DNA of 64,000 bases from Perca fluviatilis (GCF_010015445.1 NC_053121.1:31733434-31797433); one strand, 5' to 3'. Shown: positions 1 to 18,823, numbered from the stretch's first letter. A program made the numbers and translations. The notes: generated from the sequence alone by a model not told the origin.

Positions 1-3000
1 TGGTCCGGTAAATTTCACCAGTGAGCGAGTTGGTTATGTAGCAATGAGCATATGCAATGTTAATATGGTTACCTATGGTTAATATACTGCATCTTAGCAC
101 TGATGACAGGGAGTACCATTGTACAAGTTTACAAAACATCAACTAATTTCCATAGCGTCTTACCTTGTGTGAACAGTGAGAGGAAGGGGGGGGGACATTT
201 GATTTCACACAAATCCAGGAATTTGCAAAGTTTTAGCCAACAAGGCCTCAATAAATAATTGATAAATGACAAAGGAGCCTTGAATGTCTTAAGAAAGACA
301 TGGCAGAAACAACGCACTGTTGTTCCTAAACCAACCACTGATTTAGCAACAGTCAATGTGCAAAAAGTAAAAAGAGTATGTTTACATGTGCACTGACAAA
401 TATATAATTATCCAAGAAATCTTTTTCTTCCATAACATAACAGCTGTAGTTTGCCTTTTGCAGAGTTTATAACGCAGATCAATAGACATTTCACACATTT
501 GACTTCATTATCATAGGTCAAATACATATTGACAAGCCTTTAATGTAGTGTCCTGTATATCATAATGTCTTCTTTAATGGAATCAGTGACGATTATTGAC
601 TGACCTGGTGTTTTTCCACGTTTAGTCGATGACAAAGCACTTTCCGTAGGTGTCTCACCTCCGCTCGGACAGAACAGCGAACAAACTTCTGCTGCGGAGA
701 CAAGGTCAAACAGATACACTGTCAAACTTCAGATGAGAAATATGATCAGTCCACGACAAGGTTGAAATCAAGAAGGCAATTCCAATAAATCACGACCAGC
801 TGTACACTGGCGTTTATTACTCCAACTCGTGTGACCATCCCGCGGTAAGCTAGAAAGCTTTCTTGTTCTCTTGATTTCTTGTTTATAAGGCTGGTTAAAA
901 TGTCCGATTTACTGCAGTGTTTAATATGCAACTGTACCATGGAAACATATCACCCTTTTTATGTTTGGATTTGTTTCCCAGGGTAAGTGGAACCACCTGT
1001 GCCGGAAATGAGTTCCTGCTCAGAGAGTAGAAAGATATTTTTGGTTTTGTTGTTCAGATGATGTAAAAAGCGTGTCGGTTATAAATGTCTCTTAAGTTTT
1101 GCCTGTAACACTAGAAGTACAGGCTGCTGTCTCTCGGCTGCCGTTATTCATTTTGGCATTCAAACATTTGAGTTTTTTAATTTCCATCCAAATATCAATG
1201 TCACAAACTGTAACCGGGTGACAACACACATTTCCAGCACGCAAGAAGAGTAAACTAATAACAAGGTAACCGCGTATCGACAGGGTGTGGCATACTCCTG
1301 TTAAATTTAGATTTACAGTGAAGGAAAAACCCAGCTTACTGCAGGACGTTTTCCGGTCCCAACAGACTTATTACACACTCTTAAGCCTTAGAGCTTAACT
1401 TCCTTTTTCCACCTGAATGCAGTGAAAGACAGTATTTCTTTAAAAGAAGAGGAAGAAATGTATTTTACTGAATGTCCACCTCAGTAAAAACAGTGCATTA
1501 TGATTGGACGTGCAGGGGAGAGAGAACAGCATGTAACAAAGGTTACGAGTGAAATTCAATTCAAAAATTGCCAGCCTATTTTACAAGTTCACAAAGAGGT
1601 TAGAGTGAAACACAACTGCATACGCCAAGAGTCAGGAATGGAACCAATGAAGCTGCATTACATAAGGTAACATTAGCCACAACAATAAACATTTCAATTT
1701 CACACAGTGGTCAAAGAGGACATGGCTGGATGATGATAATGCCCAAACGCTTGCAGCAGTCACCAGATCACTTCACTGAAACTCACATCCGGCATGTAAC
1801 TTTGTTCAAGTTTTGAATATTCTTCTCATACTGTACAACCAGATTAAAAGCCCAAAACAAGACCCTGGTCTGTTATAACTAGACATCTGGACCACCCTTC
1901 CATGGAAACGTAGGGAACTGACTGATAGCCTAGCCTGTCAAGAATCTTCTACAGAAAATCTGCTATAGTGAAAACATATTTAAAACAAAGAACATTTAAA
2001 ATCTTGATTTGAGCCCAAACTTGGATGAGAGACTGTACCAAACAGGCATGTGTTAAACAAGGGTGCCCTCTGCTGGCTGACTAAAGTCTTTGCAGTGTAT
2101 ATAACAACGTTGGCTGGGCAGTGTGGATAATAAGCACAATGGAATGACACATTTTATGCGTTTTAGTTAAATTGCTCCCCCAAAGATCTTTGTTCAAATC
2201 TTGATTCAGTATAATCCAAGCATTATACAATCCCAATTCCCTTGTTATACACACACGTCCCTCGACAAATGGGCCTGTCAAGAGGATCCAGCCACATAGG
2301 GGAAAACCCCAGTTATAACTGACAAGGTAGGCATTTTTTTCAGTTTAGTGGGTTTGAAACTGTTTAACAAGCTGTGTTTAAATTGCCATGTTATAAATTT
2401 GTATGAAGAGGCACGAGGAAACGCTGTAAGAATGAGCATACTATGACACTCATGCAGCCATTAAACAATCAATGTAAAGACGATTGTAGAACTTCAATCG
2501 TGTTCAAATCAGATTCTGCTGTATGCTAAATAGTATTCAACATTTATCTTGCATTATTGTTCTTTTATGCCACATTCGCAACTAAGGAAAAATAAGGGGC
2601 ATTTTAATTGTCTGGTGCCCTGGTCAATTTGAAGCAAAGGCTATAAAAAAGGTATTTGTTGGACATAAATACATTGTTGTGTGATGTTTGGATTATAACA
2701 TTTTTTTGATCTTCTTAAGTCCTACCAGTCAGCACTAGTAAACCCAACACTGAGTCAACATCTTGGACATCTAGCCTCAAGCGGTTAGTCGAAAACACCA
2801 CAACACTTTTCTTAAAATGTTTGGTTGGTAAACAGCGATACAAATTATATGTCTGGTGTATTTGTTCCACTTATCCCTGTCTCTGTGCGAGTATGAGGCC
2901 GCCAGAGTAACACGCTTTGAGGGCTGATTTCTGCTGTTGCTGCAGATGTCATTGTGCCATGTATTTGCTTAGCAGTTAAGGGTAGAAAATGACTTGTTCA

Positions 3001-3163
3001 GGCTTCAAAAATGTGCCCCATAAGACGTGTTTTGCACAGTTGTGAAAACCTGTGAGCCAAGTCGCTTTGAAAGCATCCATAACCAGCTCAACAATTTACA
3101 CAGACTTTATTGAAATGCAATGCTAAAACTATCTGGGATCATTTATTGGTATATGTGACATAC
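1..3163 (-). other. Presumed pcgf1 intron 6 (partial)
   Basis: Follows the exon 6 donor on the minus strand. I searched it for the remaining RAWUL coding sequence (NKYVRCSVRAEV.., WLSRWFGK..) and found none. It holds only short open frames with no recognisable similarity. It is AT-rich with no clear repeat. By the paralogous human gene order, the pcgf1 3' exons should lie further left. Confidence 0.5.
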
Positions 3164-6468
<3,305 letters not shown>

Positions 6469-6540
6469 CTTTGGGAATTGTGCTTACTTCCGGGTAAACC
6501 GGACGTGGCATTTTCTGCAAGCTTAGGAGGCGGGTAAAAT

Positions 6541-9290
6541 GTATTTAACTGTCTATGGTAAAATCATAGATGGGTCAAATATAAACGACAAATAAAGAAA
6601 AATAAATGAATACAAATTAGAGATGAATAAGAAGCCACCAAAAAGAAAACAGTTTTTTATTTTAAATATAGGCATATTAGTCACGCTCACTGTATGCAGG
6701 CCTACATATTTCCTTGAGTCTATTTCCTAAAAAGAAACACAAAATGCTACACTTTCTACATTCAAAAGAGAAACTTGTGTCAAGTGGGGTGGGGGGTCCT
6801 ACTTTAAAAGGACAGGAAAAAGTAATTTATATGTGTATTACAATATAGCCTATTAAAAGGTTTAGATTGGTTATCCCCTCCTTTTCAAGTTCTTTTTAAA
6901 CCCTCAACAACTTCTGACTTTGAATTTGAGCCAATCTCATCTTTCCTATTAATGGTAGGCAAGAAAACAACACTCTACAATGTACCAAATAGTTATTAAT
7001 TAAAAACTGATTACTGCTTAAAAGAGGTAAAAAAACGTCCTTAAATATATAACAATTCATTTTCCAGAGAGAAGAGAGCAGCTTTAGGATTAGCTGTGTT
7101 CATCTACTTGTTAGTCTCTCCTCTTGGCAATAGAGGGCACTGCAGGCACACACTTCAGTCAATCGGTTGCAGCCTTAGGCATCTGCTGATATTTATGTTG
7201 CATCAAGTAAAGCAATGTCATTCATGTACTCAGGGGTTTAATGTAGGCTGTAATTGTTGAAAAGAAAATGTAATTAAAATTTCGTAATTCTACTACCAAC
7301 CTCTTGTTCAGTGGGCCAGGCCTTTGAGTCTTTACACAGTATGTGCACGCACCTGCTCCATGTCTTAGCCTAAACCAGTGCGGACTGTGGCATTATATTG
7401 GTAATTATTTTTCTTTTTTTTTCCATTACCAATCCAAACCTACTCATGGATGATGTAGGCAGTTGTATACCGTACTGTATTGACATGTTAGAAGCCTGCT
7501 GAAAAGATACACCAATGTAGGCTATTTGGCACTGGCCCAGATTTTAATTATGTTGGCAATGATGTTGTACCACCGCTGGTGTTCAAACCACATATCATTG
7601 GGAAAAGAGTGCTAAGATAGTACCATACCTGAAGGTGTTCCAAGATAAAAGGTAAAGTGTGGGAAAAACACTGTTCTACCACAATCCTCAGCAACACTCT
7701 GAACACTGAACTCAGAACACAGTGGGTCTTGTAACCGAATCCTCTGACATCTTGAGACCTACAGTACTCAGGCATCATGGAGGGTGGCCTACTGCACACA
7801 ATCCCAAGTCTGGTAAGTAATGTCAGACACTGTGATTTGGATCTCATTAATATCTATTAAGCAATGTACGTATAGTTTCAAAAGATAAATCAAAAGGTGC
7901 TAAAACAAAAATCTTCAGTAAGATATTGAAACAACAACCACAAAACCACATAACAAGAAAAAAAGAAGGCGTAAATATACACATGTATTTGACTTTCTTA
8001 AAAAGTGTGCTCATATTTAACAAAATGCACATTAAGGATTAATATCAGCTAAATTATGTTGAAATGTATTTGTTTCATAAATAAAACAATAAAGCTAAAC
8101 TGAGTGTAATTGGCTTTACGTATCTAATCTTTGCAGCAGTAACCTTTTCAAGAAGAGCTAGTGACTGAAGTGTTTGAAACCCCCCTCCCCCTCCCCCCCA
8201 TACTGTTTGGGAGTTGAATGAGTACTTCTCTTCCCTCCACGAACAACAACCACAGAGGGGCTCTTGAGAAAAGAATTAAACCATTGGCTCAGTGGCCAGC
8301 AGTATAGGCCTGTGGTTGTCCTGGGCAGCTCTCAGACCTATGTTTAAATATGTGTGAATATGAAGTAGGGTGTTGAAATGAAATAGTGTGTGCTCCGCAA
8401 GCATTACCCTAGATAATTATGTGGCTTATGTGGGACAATATTTAAATCAACAGTTTGTATTGTGTTGTACTGTATTTTTGGTTTTTATTCAGGCTCTTGC
8501 AGCGGTGAGATGTCTTGTACTTTTATCGCCTTCATATGAGGTTTTTACTCAGACGTGGTCTAGAACCAGTTTATTTTCCCCCAAATTACTTACAATTATT
8601 CAATCATGGGAAGAATAAAAAGTAAAACTTTGTGGAAAAATTCATTTTCAAATGGGGAAGAAAATTTATTCTTGGTTGTGTCTGGGTCGCATCTGAATTA
8701 GTTTCTACCCTGTTTCAACAGGGCGTCGTATTGGTATTATATGTGGAGGTCTCCCTGATCCCTCCCAGAGGGCTCCCAACCTGTGGACCACCCAAAAGCT
8801 GCCGTCCTAAACAAAGACTCGCCCTTCATTCATTCTTTTGTAATTTCCCAGTGTAACGGAATGACTGACAAGTTTGTCTTATTCCAACCACCTCAGTGAG
8901 TCTGTAGCAGCCAAAATGGCTATGTGAAAGCCATTTATTGAGACTGTTAAATCTGGCATGAATGCTTTGTGTATGGGTGTCTATCATTGATAATTAAGTA
9001 TCATAATTTCTAAAAAAAAATTACTTAAATGACTAAGAACTTTAACCACTGCCTTAAACTATGCTTTATATGAGTATGTGCAATACAGCATTCTAGAAAT
9101 GATCATTCATTCTTGAAAATGTTCCCTTTTCCATTCATCCTTTTGTGAGAGAAAACTTGTAACCCCTTGGGATTTGTTTTCTTCAGATGAAAAGGGAGCA
9201 TTTGCCAATAAAGTCCAAATCAGATTCAGTCAATCTAAATTGGAAAAAAGAAAAGGCACAAGCAATATATTTTCATTCTTGGCAGCCTTT
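6541..9290. other. Intergenic DNA, no gene recognised
   Basis: Begins the long gene-free interval upstream of pcgf1. AT-rich with scattered short open frames lacking recognisable similarity. A C-rich low-complexity tract lies near 8180-8200. Confidence 0.5.
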
Positions 9291-9299
9291 TTTAGTTTG

Positions 9300-9500
9300 A
9301 AGAGCCGTTGTGATCAGTCTCGCTTCACCGAGCCTTAATAGTCAGGCCTTGTGTCCCCTGCTATCTGCCATTTCCTCTTGCCATGTAACGTCTTATCTGC
9401 TGGGCCTGCGAGGTCACTGCTTATCTGATTGACAGGGATTTGACTCCACGCAATATCCAAATAACCTGAGGGCCTGGAGGCGCAGGAGGATCACAGCATG
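9300..9500. promoter_or_regulatory. Candidate regulatory element with TALE (Pbx-Meis/Prep) decamer
   Basis: A perfect TGATTGACAG decamer lies at 9426-9435 in a relatively GC-balanced block that also holds three TTATCTG/GATA-type sites (about 9391-9426). Motif evidence only; conservation could not be tested. Confidence 0.25.
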
Positions 9501-10058
9501 GCAAAATCCAACGGTCAGGAGAGAGTGAGTGAAGAGGTAAAAGAGCCGACTAGGAGGGAGAGGATCAAGACGAATCCAAGCCTTTCATTTGTTGTCATTA
9601 CTTCATGTCAAAATCATGGACAATAGAACCCATTTTTTCTTGGAGAGTCTGCAAATCTGCCAGTTATTTCTCCTGTCCTTCAACTTTTATTGGGAATGAT
9701 TAGTTTATCTGATGGATCAAACACCTGCCAGGACTACAAAGACAGCGCTATTATGAAGAATTTGAGGATTATTGAGGATATTTTTCATTGAGAAATTACA
9801 AACCTCTTCTCTGTGTCTGTCCTTGGGTTGGACGTTAACTATTGCTCTGTGAACAAAAAATCTGTGTTATGAAATCATGCATGAGGAAACTCCTTTAAAC
9901 CACAAGGGTCTGAATCAACAGAAAACTCACTGAGCTGATAGAGACCCCATTTACCTCTGTCCTGGACATCCTGTGCCAAAACAACTACACAACCACCCTG
10001 CTACTAGAATCTACGGTCCGCCATGCCAAAAAGGAGGCCACCATCCCTCTCTCTTGCG

Positions 10059-10060
<2 letters not shown>

Positions 10061-10093
<33 letters not shown>

Positions 10094-10101
10094 CCTCTCT
10101 C
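10061..10101. repeat. (CT)n microsatellite
   Basis: CT dinucleotide tract with CCCT interruptions. It explains the SLSLSL/EREREREG open frames on both strands here. Confidence 0.95.
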
Positions 10102-10486
10102 AGAGCAATCAGAGCATGCAGGGGTGGACTGCAGCTTTTGTCTCTTTTGCGCAAGCAATTGGCCGCCAAGTGGCAAGCTAATGACGAGAGCCCTCTTGGA
10201 ATGACTCCAGAGCAGTACAGCTTGCGCTTCTTGATGGGCAAGGGCATAATGAATGATGTAGGGCAAGCCCTTAGGCCTCCCCCTGGCACAAAACCCCAAA
10301 TCCCAATATAACAATCTGAATGACTTCAAATGCAGGATAAAATACACGCACAGGAATTTGTCTCGGTGATAACATGATGCCAGCAATTACTGACAGAGTC
10401 ACAGAATTGCATAGCATGCACTATGTATATATAATGTATAAAGGGGTCAAATACAGAGTAAAAGAACAAAATACACAAGATAGTTG

Positions 10487-12239
<1,753 letters not shown>

Positions 12240-12318
12240 GTAAAAGACAGTTGAGAGTGAACAGGAGATGAGGGGATGACATGCAACAAAGGTCGCCAGT
12301 TGGACTCGAACCGGTGGA
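12240..12318 (-). mobile_element. Fragment of a repeat with a tRNA-like B box
   Basis: On the minus strand GGTTCGAGTCC (12312-12302) is a perfect RNA polymerase III B box. It is followed by CTTTGTTGCATGTCATCCCC, which resembles a tail common in fish repeats. No A box was seen upstream on that strand, so it is a truncated SINE-like or tRNA-derived piece and not a working tRNA gene. Confidence 0.4.
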
Positions 12319-12625
12319 TATATTCATACAAAAGACAATGCCAGCTAGCTGCATCCACATGCCCAAGACCAAGACAATCTGTAAAAGGATATTGTTTCCC
12401 CCTAAGGACACAATTTTATACCGGTATGCAAGTTCTGATGAGCATGTCTATATTGCTCTGCACAAGGTTGTCTTTTTTATGCTGTCTACACAAATATCGG
12501 TCTTCTTCAACTGTAACTCGGTCGACTGCTTAAAACAAGGCTCTGTAATACCAGTTTGCAACATCCAGATAAATGTACATCAAAGCATTGTGGTGATCCA
12601 AGATGCCTCTGAATATGCCGTGAGC

Positions 12626-12628
<3 letters not shown>

Positions 12629-12689
<61 letters not shown>

Positions 12690-12697
12690 TTGTGTGA
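12629..12697. repeat. (GT)n microsatellite
   Basis: About 69 bp of GT repeats; gives the VCVCVC and THTHTH frames seen on the two strands. Confidence 0.97.
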
Positions 12698-15477
12698 GAT
12701 AATGGTAATCCTTTGATGCCCAAGGGTGATTTGGTTCAAGCTCTCTGGTGCATTATTCCTCTTTTGGCCTTCTGTAAAGAGCTTTGATGAGGAACCAGAA
12801 GAGAAGGCCCTTATTGCCTGCACTTACTGTGTCAATAATGGAATTGTTTTGGAGACTTCACCCCCGTCTCATCTTCTTGCCTTCCAGCCTCACATGCAGG
12901 CAGTCTTTCATCTATCTTTGCTATCTTCTTTCGTAGCATGCAACTACTGAGATCGGCCAACCCACGTCGCCACCTCTTGGAGGAAGCAGAGCTACCGTAT
13001 CTGCACAAGTCGCCTTGATGACGCTCAGCGCTCACTCTCAGTGACACACACAGGATGGGAGCTGATGTGTGTGTTACAACAGCGCTGCTTTGAGCCAAAT
13101 GACACAATGACAATTTTAAAGTTAAGCAGGTATAATGTTTACCATGTATGTTCACAATCATAGTGTTGCGTGATAGCATGCTAACATTTGCATATCAGCA
13201 ATAAACGCAAAATAGAGCTGAGGCTGATGGGACATTAGTTTTGCAAGTATTTGCCATTAAATCCAAGTATTGGACAAACAAAAATAATTTTGACCTGATG
13301 GTGCCACAAGTGAAAGTCAAGGAATCACTGAAGTAATTACAAATCATCCTGAGGGGGACTTTAATGTTTTGTTTTTCATTCAACAACATCAAAGCAACAA
13401 AACATAAAGTGTAACCTGAGATAAAAAACAATATTGAAGATACATGCTATTTTTCAATAATGGGTTTAAATGTCCACATTTAAAACCAGCTAACATATGT
13501 CTTACCTTAGTTCTAGGACACCATAATGTGCACAAACCAGAGCCCAGTCATTAATTCCTACATACATTATTTGTCAGGCTCTGCTAAGAAAGCGGCTGCT
13601 TCGAGTAATTACAGGGAATCAAAGACTAAGTGGTGTAAGATCAAAGGAAGGCATTCTTCTGTAATCCTGGGGTGTTGCAAATCTTTTGTAATCTGGTTGC
13701 TGCGTTCCACCACTGTTTGACATCTATTTACTGTATAAAAAGGAACGGTGCCATCAATTATGGGCTTGCTAGTGCTGTTGTTTACTTTTGCCAAGCCCTG
13801 AGTGCGGAGGCCCGCTTTGTGAAATATAGATCTCCCTTCTCCCCTGTTTGCTCTCCACAGCCTAAGGTGTGCTCTCTTGCTTGCCCTTGGCTTTGGTTTG
13901 GGGGTTGTCTGGCTGCTTCCTGGTCTGTGATGTAGGCTGAGAGATTAAGAGGGATAGAGTTTTGGCGGCTCTCAGGTTTTGTATGTTTGTTCAGTGTTGA
14001 GATGTGGAAACTGACATGTTCCTGTCTATCAACTGGCTGCAGCGGCTGCACAACCGGCTGCACGATTTCCATCGGTGCAATGCACATGAAAAAGGAGCAG
14101 TCGATAACTGGGATGTTAGCATTAAACTGTAATGTGTTTTTTTGTGTAAAATTGGGATTTTTGCGCAATTTACTGAAATACTCAAATTCAATCATAATCT
14201 CTTTTTTCTTCTTCTCTTTTTATGCTTTCTAATCGAAAGCAACAGTTGTTTCAGCAAATGCTCACTAACGAGTTATCTTCATGTTCAGGTGATAAAGACC
14301 TTTTGTTCGTCGGGAGCATAGAAGGAAGTAGTGTGACGTTATAGTGCGAAAACGTCCACTGAAATAGCCGTTCGGGTTGGGAGGTTCCTTGTTCACTTTT
14401 GTTTTAAACTGACAGTAAAGGGCTCCTTAACCTTGAAAAAGCAGCAATCTAAACCCCAATCATAATCTTTCCATAACCCTAACAAAGTGGTTTTCCTCCC
14501 TATATGCACTTGGGTTACCTGTGGTTAATTTGGACATGGATAACATGTTGTGCAATCCACATGGATACAGTTTCACCAGTTACATTATCACTTAAGATGT
14601 GCCATTAAGTTAGAGTAGTTAACCAAATATACAGTTTTTGAATAGAGTCAAAATGTCCAACTGGAATTTGTTCAACTTTTTTCTTTTTCTAACAGTTTGA
14701 CTGTAACTAAGAAGTACAGTACATCAGGTGGTAAGCTAACCATTATACTGTCCTTTCATAGAAGTCACAATTACCTTTTACCTTTGTATCTTGTTGAAGT
14801 GTCTTTAAGCCCTGGGGGACTTGGATCTTTGTCACGTCATTCCCATCTCTTATCTGTCTCTGGGAGTTGAAATTCCATAAAAAACATCTTAAAAAGAACA
14901 CATTGTCTTAAATGCAACCATATAATCACAACATCCTGTGTTCAGATCTAGTCTCTGATCCTTCTTGCATGTCATCTGTGTCTCTTTAAATGATCAAATA
15001 AACTCTTTCCTTTATTTGATATAAAACTGTGTTTGTCACGGAATGATACAGAGATCAAAAGACGCCAGATTTGAACCAAGCCTCTGACCTGGAGTCAGAC
15101 TGAGCGTACCTATTGTCTGGTCGTATTCCTCCGCTGTAAGGCTTGGCCACAGATGGTAATGGTGGAGGTTTGGCGAGGACAACCAGTCCAGTGCACACAT
15201 TTCCCAACTAATGGAGAATTTGTCTTTAATTTTCCGATTGGTGGGTGGATCAAAGATATGATATGATTAAAGAAGAACAAACGCACGCTGATCCATGTGA
15301 AATGTGTGGACAAGGGATTCTTTCAGAAGCTTCCATTACTTGTTTTGTTTTATGTACTGAGGACTGGCTCATATTGAAACAAGTGAGATTATAGCAAAAA
15401 GTGCTTTTTTCAGTGGTTTTAATCAGTTATTGAAATGTATTCTTTTATTTTTATATAAACATCATTGTATTCGGTTG
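12698..15477. other. Intergenic DNA, no gene recognised
   Basis: No exon with family similarity and no complete mobile element were found. The stretch near 14290-14510 (ending in an AACCCTAACAAAGTGG-like sequence) resembles a dispersed fish repeat, at low certainty. Confidence 0.45.
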
Positions 15478-15930
15478 TTAAAGGTCCCATGGTATGAAAA
15501 TATCACTTTATGAGGTTTTTTAACATTAATATGCGTTCCCCCAGCCTGCCTATGGTCCCCCAGTGGCCAGAAATGGCGATAGGTGTAAACCGAGCCCTGG
15601 GTATCCTGCTCTGCCTTTGAGAAAATGAAAGCTCAGATGGGCCGATCTGGAATCTTCTCCTTATGAGGTCATAAGGAGCAAGGTTACCTCCCCTTTCTCT
15701 GCTTTGCCCGCCCAGAGAATTTGGCCCACCCATGAGAGAGAGACATCATGGCTTTCAAACGAGCAAAGTGGCAGTTGGTCAAGGCCACACCCCCACCCTC
15801 CACCTGGCTCTAGTGGCTTTAATTCTGCACCAAGGCTGAATTTCGGGAAAGAGACTTCAGATACAGTATTAGGGGACCCACTAAGGCCTATATAAAAGCA
15901 TCCAAGAGCACCATGTCATGGCACCTTTAA
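15478..15930. mobile_element. Non-autonomous TIR element flanked by TTAA
   Basis: 453 bp including the flanking TTAA. Ends are TTAA-AGGTCCCATG on the left and CATGGCACCT-TTAA on the right, inverted copies with one mismatch that continue into GTATG/CATGT. TTAA duplications are typical of piggyBac and Kolobok elements. The body (Ser/Gly/Arg-type frames on both strands) resembles a highly repeated percomorph sequence. No transposase frame is present. Confidence 0.7.
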
Positions 15931-16057
15931 TAGAGCTAAACAAATGTGAGTCCTGAGATAGTGACAGCTATTTGGGTGTAATAAGATCAATAAGAGGCAA
16001 TTAACCAATGTTACATCAAGCTATCAGAAATACTGTACAGTTGCCAGTTTTTAGGCC

Positions 16058-16330
16058 AGTGGTTCCCAAACCTTTTGGCTTGTGAAACTAAAGTGAATCA
16101 ATGCTTAATTGTGACAATCACGGATTATTGCCATAGTGTGGACGTGATTGGTGAGCAGTTTAACCAAAGAGTGATTTTTCTTTCTTAAAGCTACAGTGCG
16201 TAGTTTCTGACGCCCCCGTGAGGAGTAATGACAGTAATGACAACCAAACTGTCGGCACGTCCACATCATACAAACCTTCCATGATTTGAATGTAATGGAC
16301 CTTCATTAATATAAAAAAAGTTATGCACTC
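16058..16330. repeat. Probable degraded interspersed repeats
   Basis: 16058-16090 reads AGTGGTTCCCAAACCTTTTG, similar to termini of hAT/Charlie-like elements. 16187-16300 (GCTACAGTGCGTAGTTTCTG and onward, with GACGCCCCC) resembles another dispersed fish repeat. Recognised by memory of such sequences only. Confidence 0.35.
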
Positions 16331-18823
16331 AAGCTTTCAATTGTGTCATTTGAATAATTTTCAGGATCCGTAAAGATATTTAGTATTTCACAAGAGAAAA
16401 GCAGAAATGAGAGAAACGTCAACATAGATAATGATCAACATACTCTTGTATAAGATAACTATTAAGAAACAGCATACACATACATACTATTTTTCTATGT
16501 TTCTGATTACATAGTGTTCCTGGTTTGCCTCACTACCTAACCTGTCTTAACATACCATGCATATGTTTTTTTGTTATTTTATCAGTGAATATTGATATGC
16601 AATTTCACATGTGAATCTGCTCCTCAGAAAGTGAGCAGGGCATCTTGTGATCCCACAAAATACTCACTTAAATGAAACTCACGCTACAGTTACTGTACTC
16701 ATGTTTGTAGACAGAGTTTCCAGTTAAATTTTGATGATGCCATGCGTATAAGTCATAGTTCCCTGGTTTCATGCCTTATGATTAAGCATTTATCTCTGAT
16801 TTCTAGCACTGGGTAGTTGGTCGTACTCCAAATTACGAGTCTTCACAGACAACAAGAATTATACAATAACTCAAAACTTTATCACTAAACTTAAATCATG
16901 TTACATTCCTGTTTAATAAGATCCATAATCAGCACTTCTGCTGCCAGAACTTTGATAAGACCAGCAAGTTCGCTGAGAACCCAGTAAATCTCCTCGACTG
17001 GGCGCTGAATCATCTGTAGGTGGTCTATTCATCTCAGCTCCTCACCAACACTCATCTTCACTGGCATTTCTTCATCATGAATTCACTTGAGTCTCTGAAA
17101 CACACAAACACACACATCCCACATATGTGGTGGTGCTGACCCAAGAAGACAAATCAGAAAAGCCTTGGGGCTCGGCCTGCCCGACCAAAGAGATGAGGTC
17201 ATCCGACAGAACCAAATTTTCCCTCAAATTGCACCTCTGATCAGCGCGGTGTTTCCTGCAACAATTACACTGACCCCAAGTCCTCATTAGCAAATAGTGT
17301 GGAGGTGGAAAAAAAGATCACTTGGTTTGTGAAGAGCAGGATGTTTAGTTCAGAGAGAGTTTTTCTATCCCTTGTCTTTATCTCACATCATGTCTTGAGG
17401 CTTCTTCTCAACATCCCCGTCTGATTAGTAAGTCTTGGGTTCTGCAACATGTGCTGGACGTCTGACGATGAGAGCACTTACAGTAAAGTGGGGGTCATGG
17501 TGCCACATCCCTCACAAGAAGCCAGTTTGAGCTTTTGACAAATAGACTGATTCCAAAAAAAGATTTCTGCTATTTAAATAAAACCCACCCACCATTAGGA
17601 ATCGATTTGCAGACATGAAAGTCAAACTTTTTTAAAGTAGTGCATTTAAGTTCTTAGCTATTTTGGGGTCTTAACTTCTAAGAGTTATACTTCTAATCGC
17701 CTACTGCATATTTTTTTCTTTCTTTCTTTCTTTCTTAGATTCCTTCAAAATTAGGGACTTGCTGAAATGTTACCTCATATTGCAATGAATCTACAACTCT
17801 GAAAACATGCTACAAATGCATCCAATTAGGAGGCTCATATTTCTCCTTAACTTGTTGCGCATACACTCACACACAAAGACAAACACAAACACACACACAT
17901 ACACACACACACGCAGACTCTTTTAAAAGACAGTATGCACCTGGCATCTTGGAGGTCAGATACAGGACAACTACACCATTGTGTGTTTCTTATCTTTAAG
18001 CCGAGTTGGTGCAAACCTTCATCTCCGCCACATGATAAACTGTAATAACTTTGGTGATCCCTAAATTAAATTATGGTGCTATCATCATCTTAACGTTTCA
18101 ATTTGATGCTGCCTATTGGTGGCATTAATTAAAACAAAACAATATTTTCAGAGAGCGAAATCAAGAATAATGTACAAAATTGCTTAAATCACAATATCCA
18201 TCAGTATTGTCATCTTAAAATAATGATCACTCCGTTTTTGTTATGCTGAAACTAAATTTGCAAGTGTCACTACAGCCACGTCTTGTTTGCAGAAATATAT
18301 GATTTTAGAGCTGACTACAAGGTGATTTGCTAAGATGGACAGTTTGGCGATGTAGGAACTTGATTCATCCCCAAAACACGGGGGCCCTCCAAGCTAGAGC
18401 TGGAAACTGTTATAATTCATCCGTTCTGCTCCAGGCCAAAAAGCTCCCACTTGAGTCAGTATGATCTACGAGTGTCCATGAGCCCCAGACACATGTAAAT
18501 GTACACCAAACTAATTGGTGCCGCAACAGTCAGGGGTTTTAAATCAACAGTTATATCACCTGTTGTTTCAAACAGGAGAAGGGAGAGAAGAAAAACACCT
18601 TCTGAGATTATTTTATGATTTATTTCAATTTCTCAGTTTTATATGTATTTGACTGTGTGCCCTGTTTGATCTTTGATCTGTGTTTTTCCAGGTATTTCAA
18701 AGTGGAGATATATACACCGTATTTTTAAGTCAATATTCTCTTAAATTATGAGCTTTTAAAAAGGTTCTTGTAGGGTAGATGAAAGGAAAGTCAATGATAT
18801 ACTCATGGCTTTTCCTTGCCCAC
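16331..18823. other. Intergenic DNA, no gene recognised
   Basis: Holds a (TTTC)n tract at 17711-17736 and a CA-rich tract at 17865-17911. No coding signal was recognised. Confidence 0.5.

Noticed and set aside
540..725. Minus-strand frame considered as a possible pcgf1 3' exon
   Set aside because: Its translation has no similarity to the PCGF1 RAWUL C-terminus, and no matching splice phase was found.
9985..10386. 133- and 92-codon minus-strand frames with EREREREG stretches
   Set aside because: They are translations through the (CT)n microsatellite at 10061-10101; the flanks show no protein similarity.
12302..12312. Possible tRNA gene (B box)
   Set aside because: No A box or cloverleaf could be built around it; read as a SINE-like fragment.
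12281..12697. 138-codon plus-strand frame ending in VCVCVC
   Set aside because: Runs from a SINE-like fragment into a (GT)n microsatellite; not a gene.
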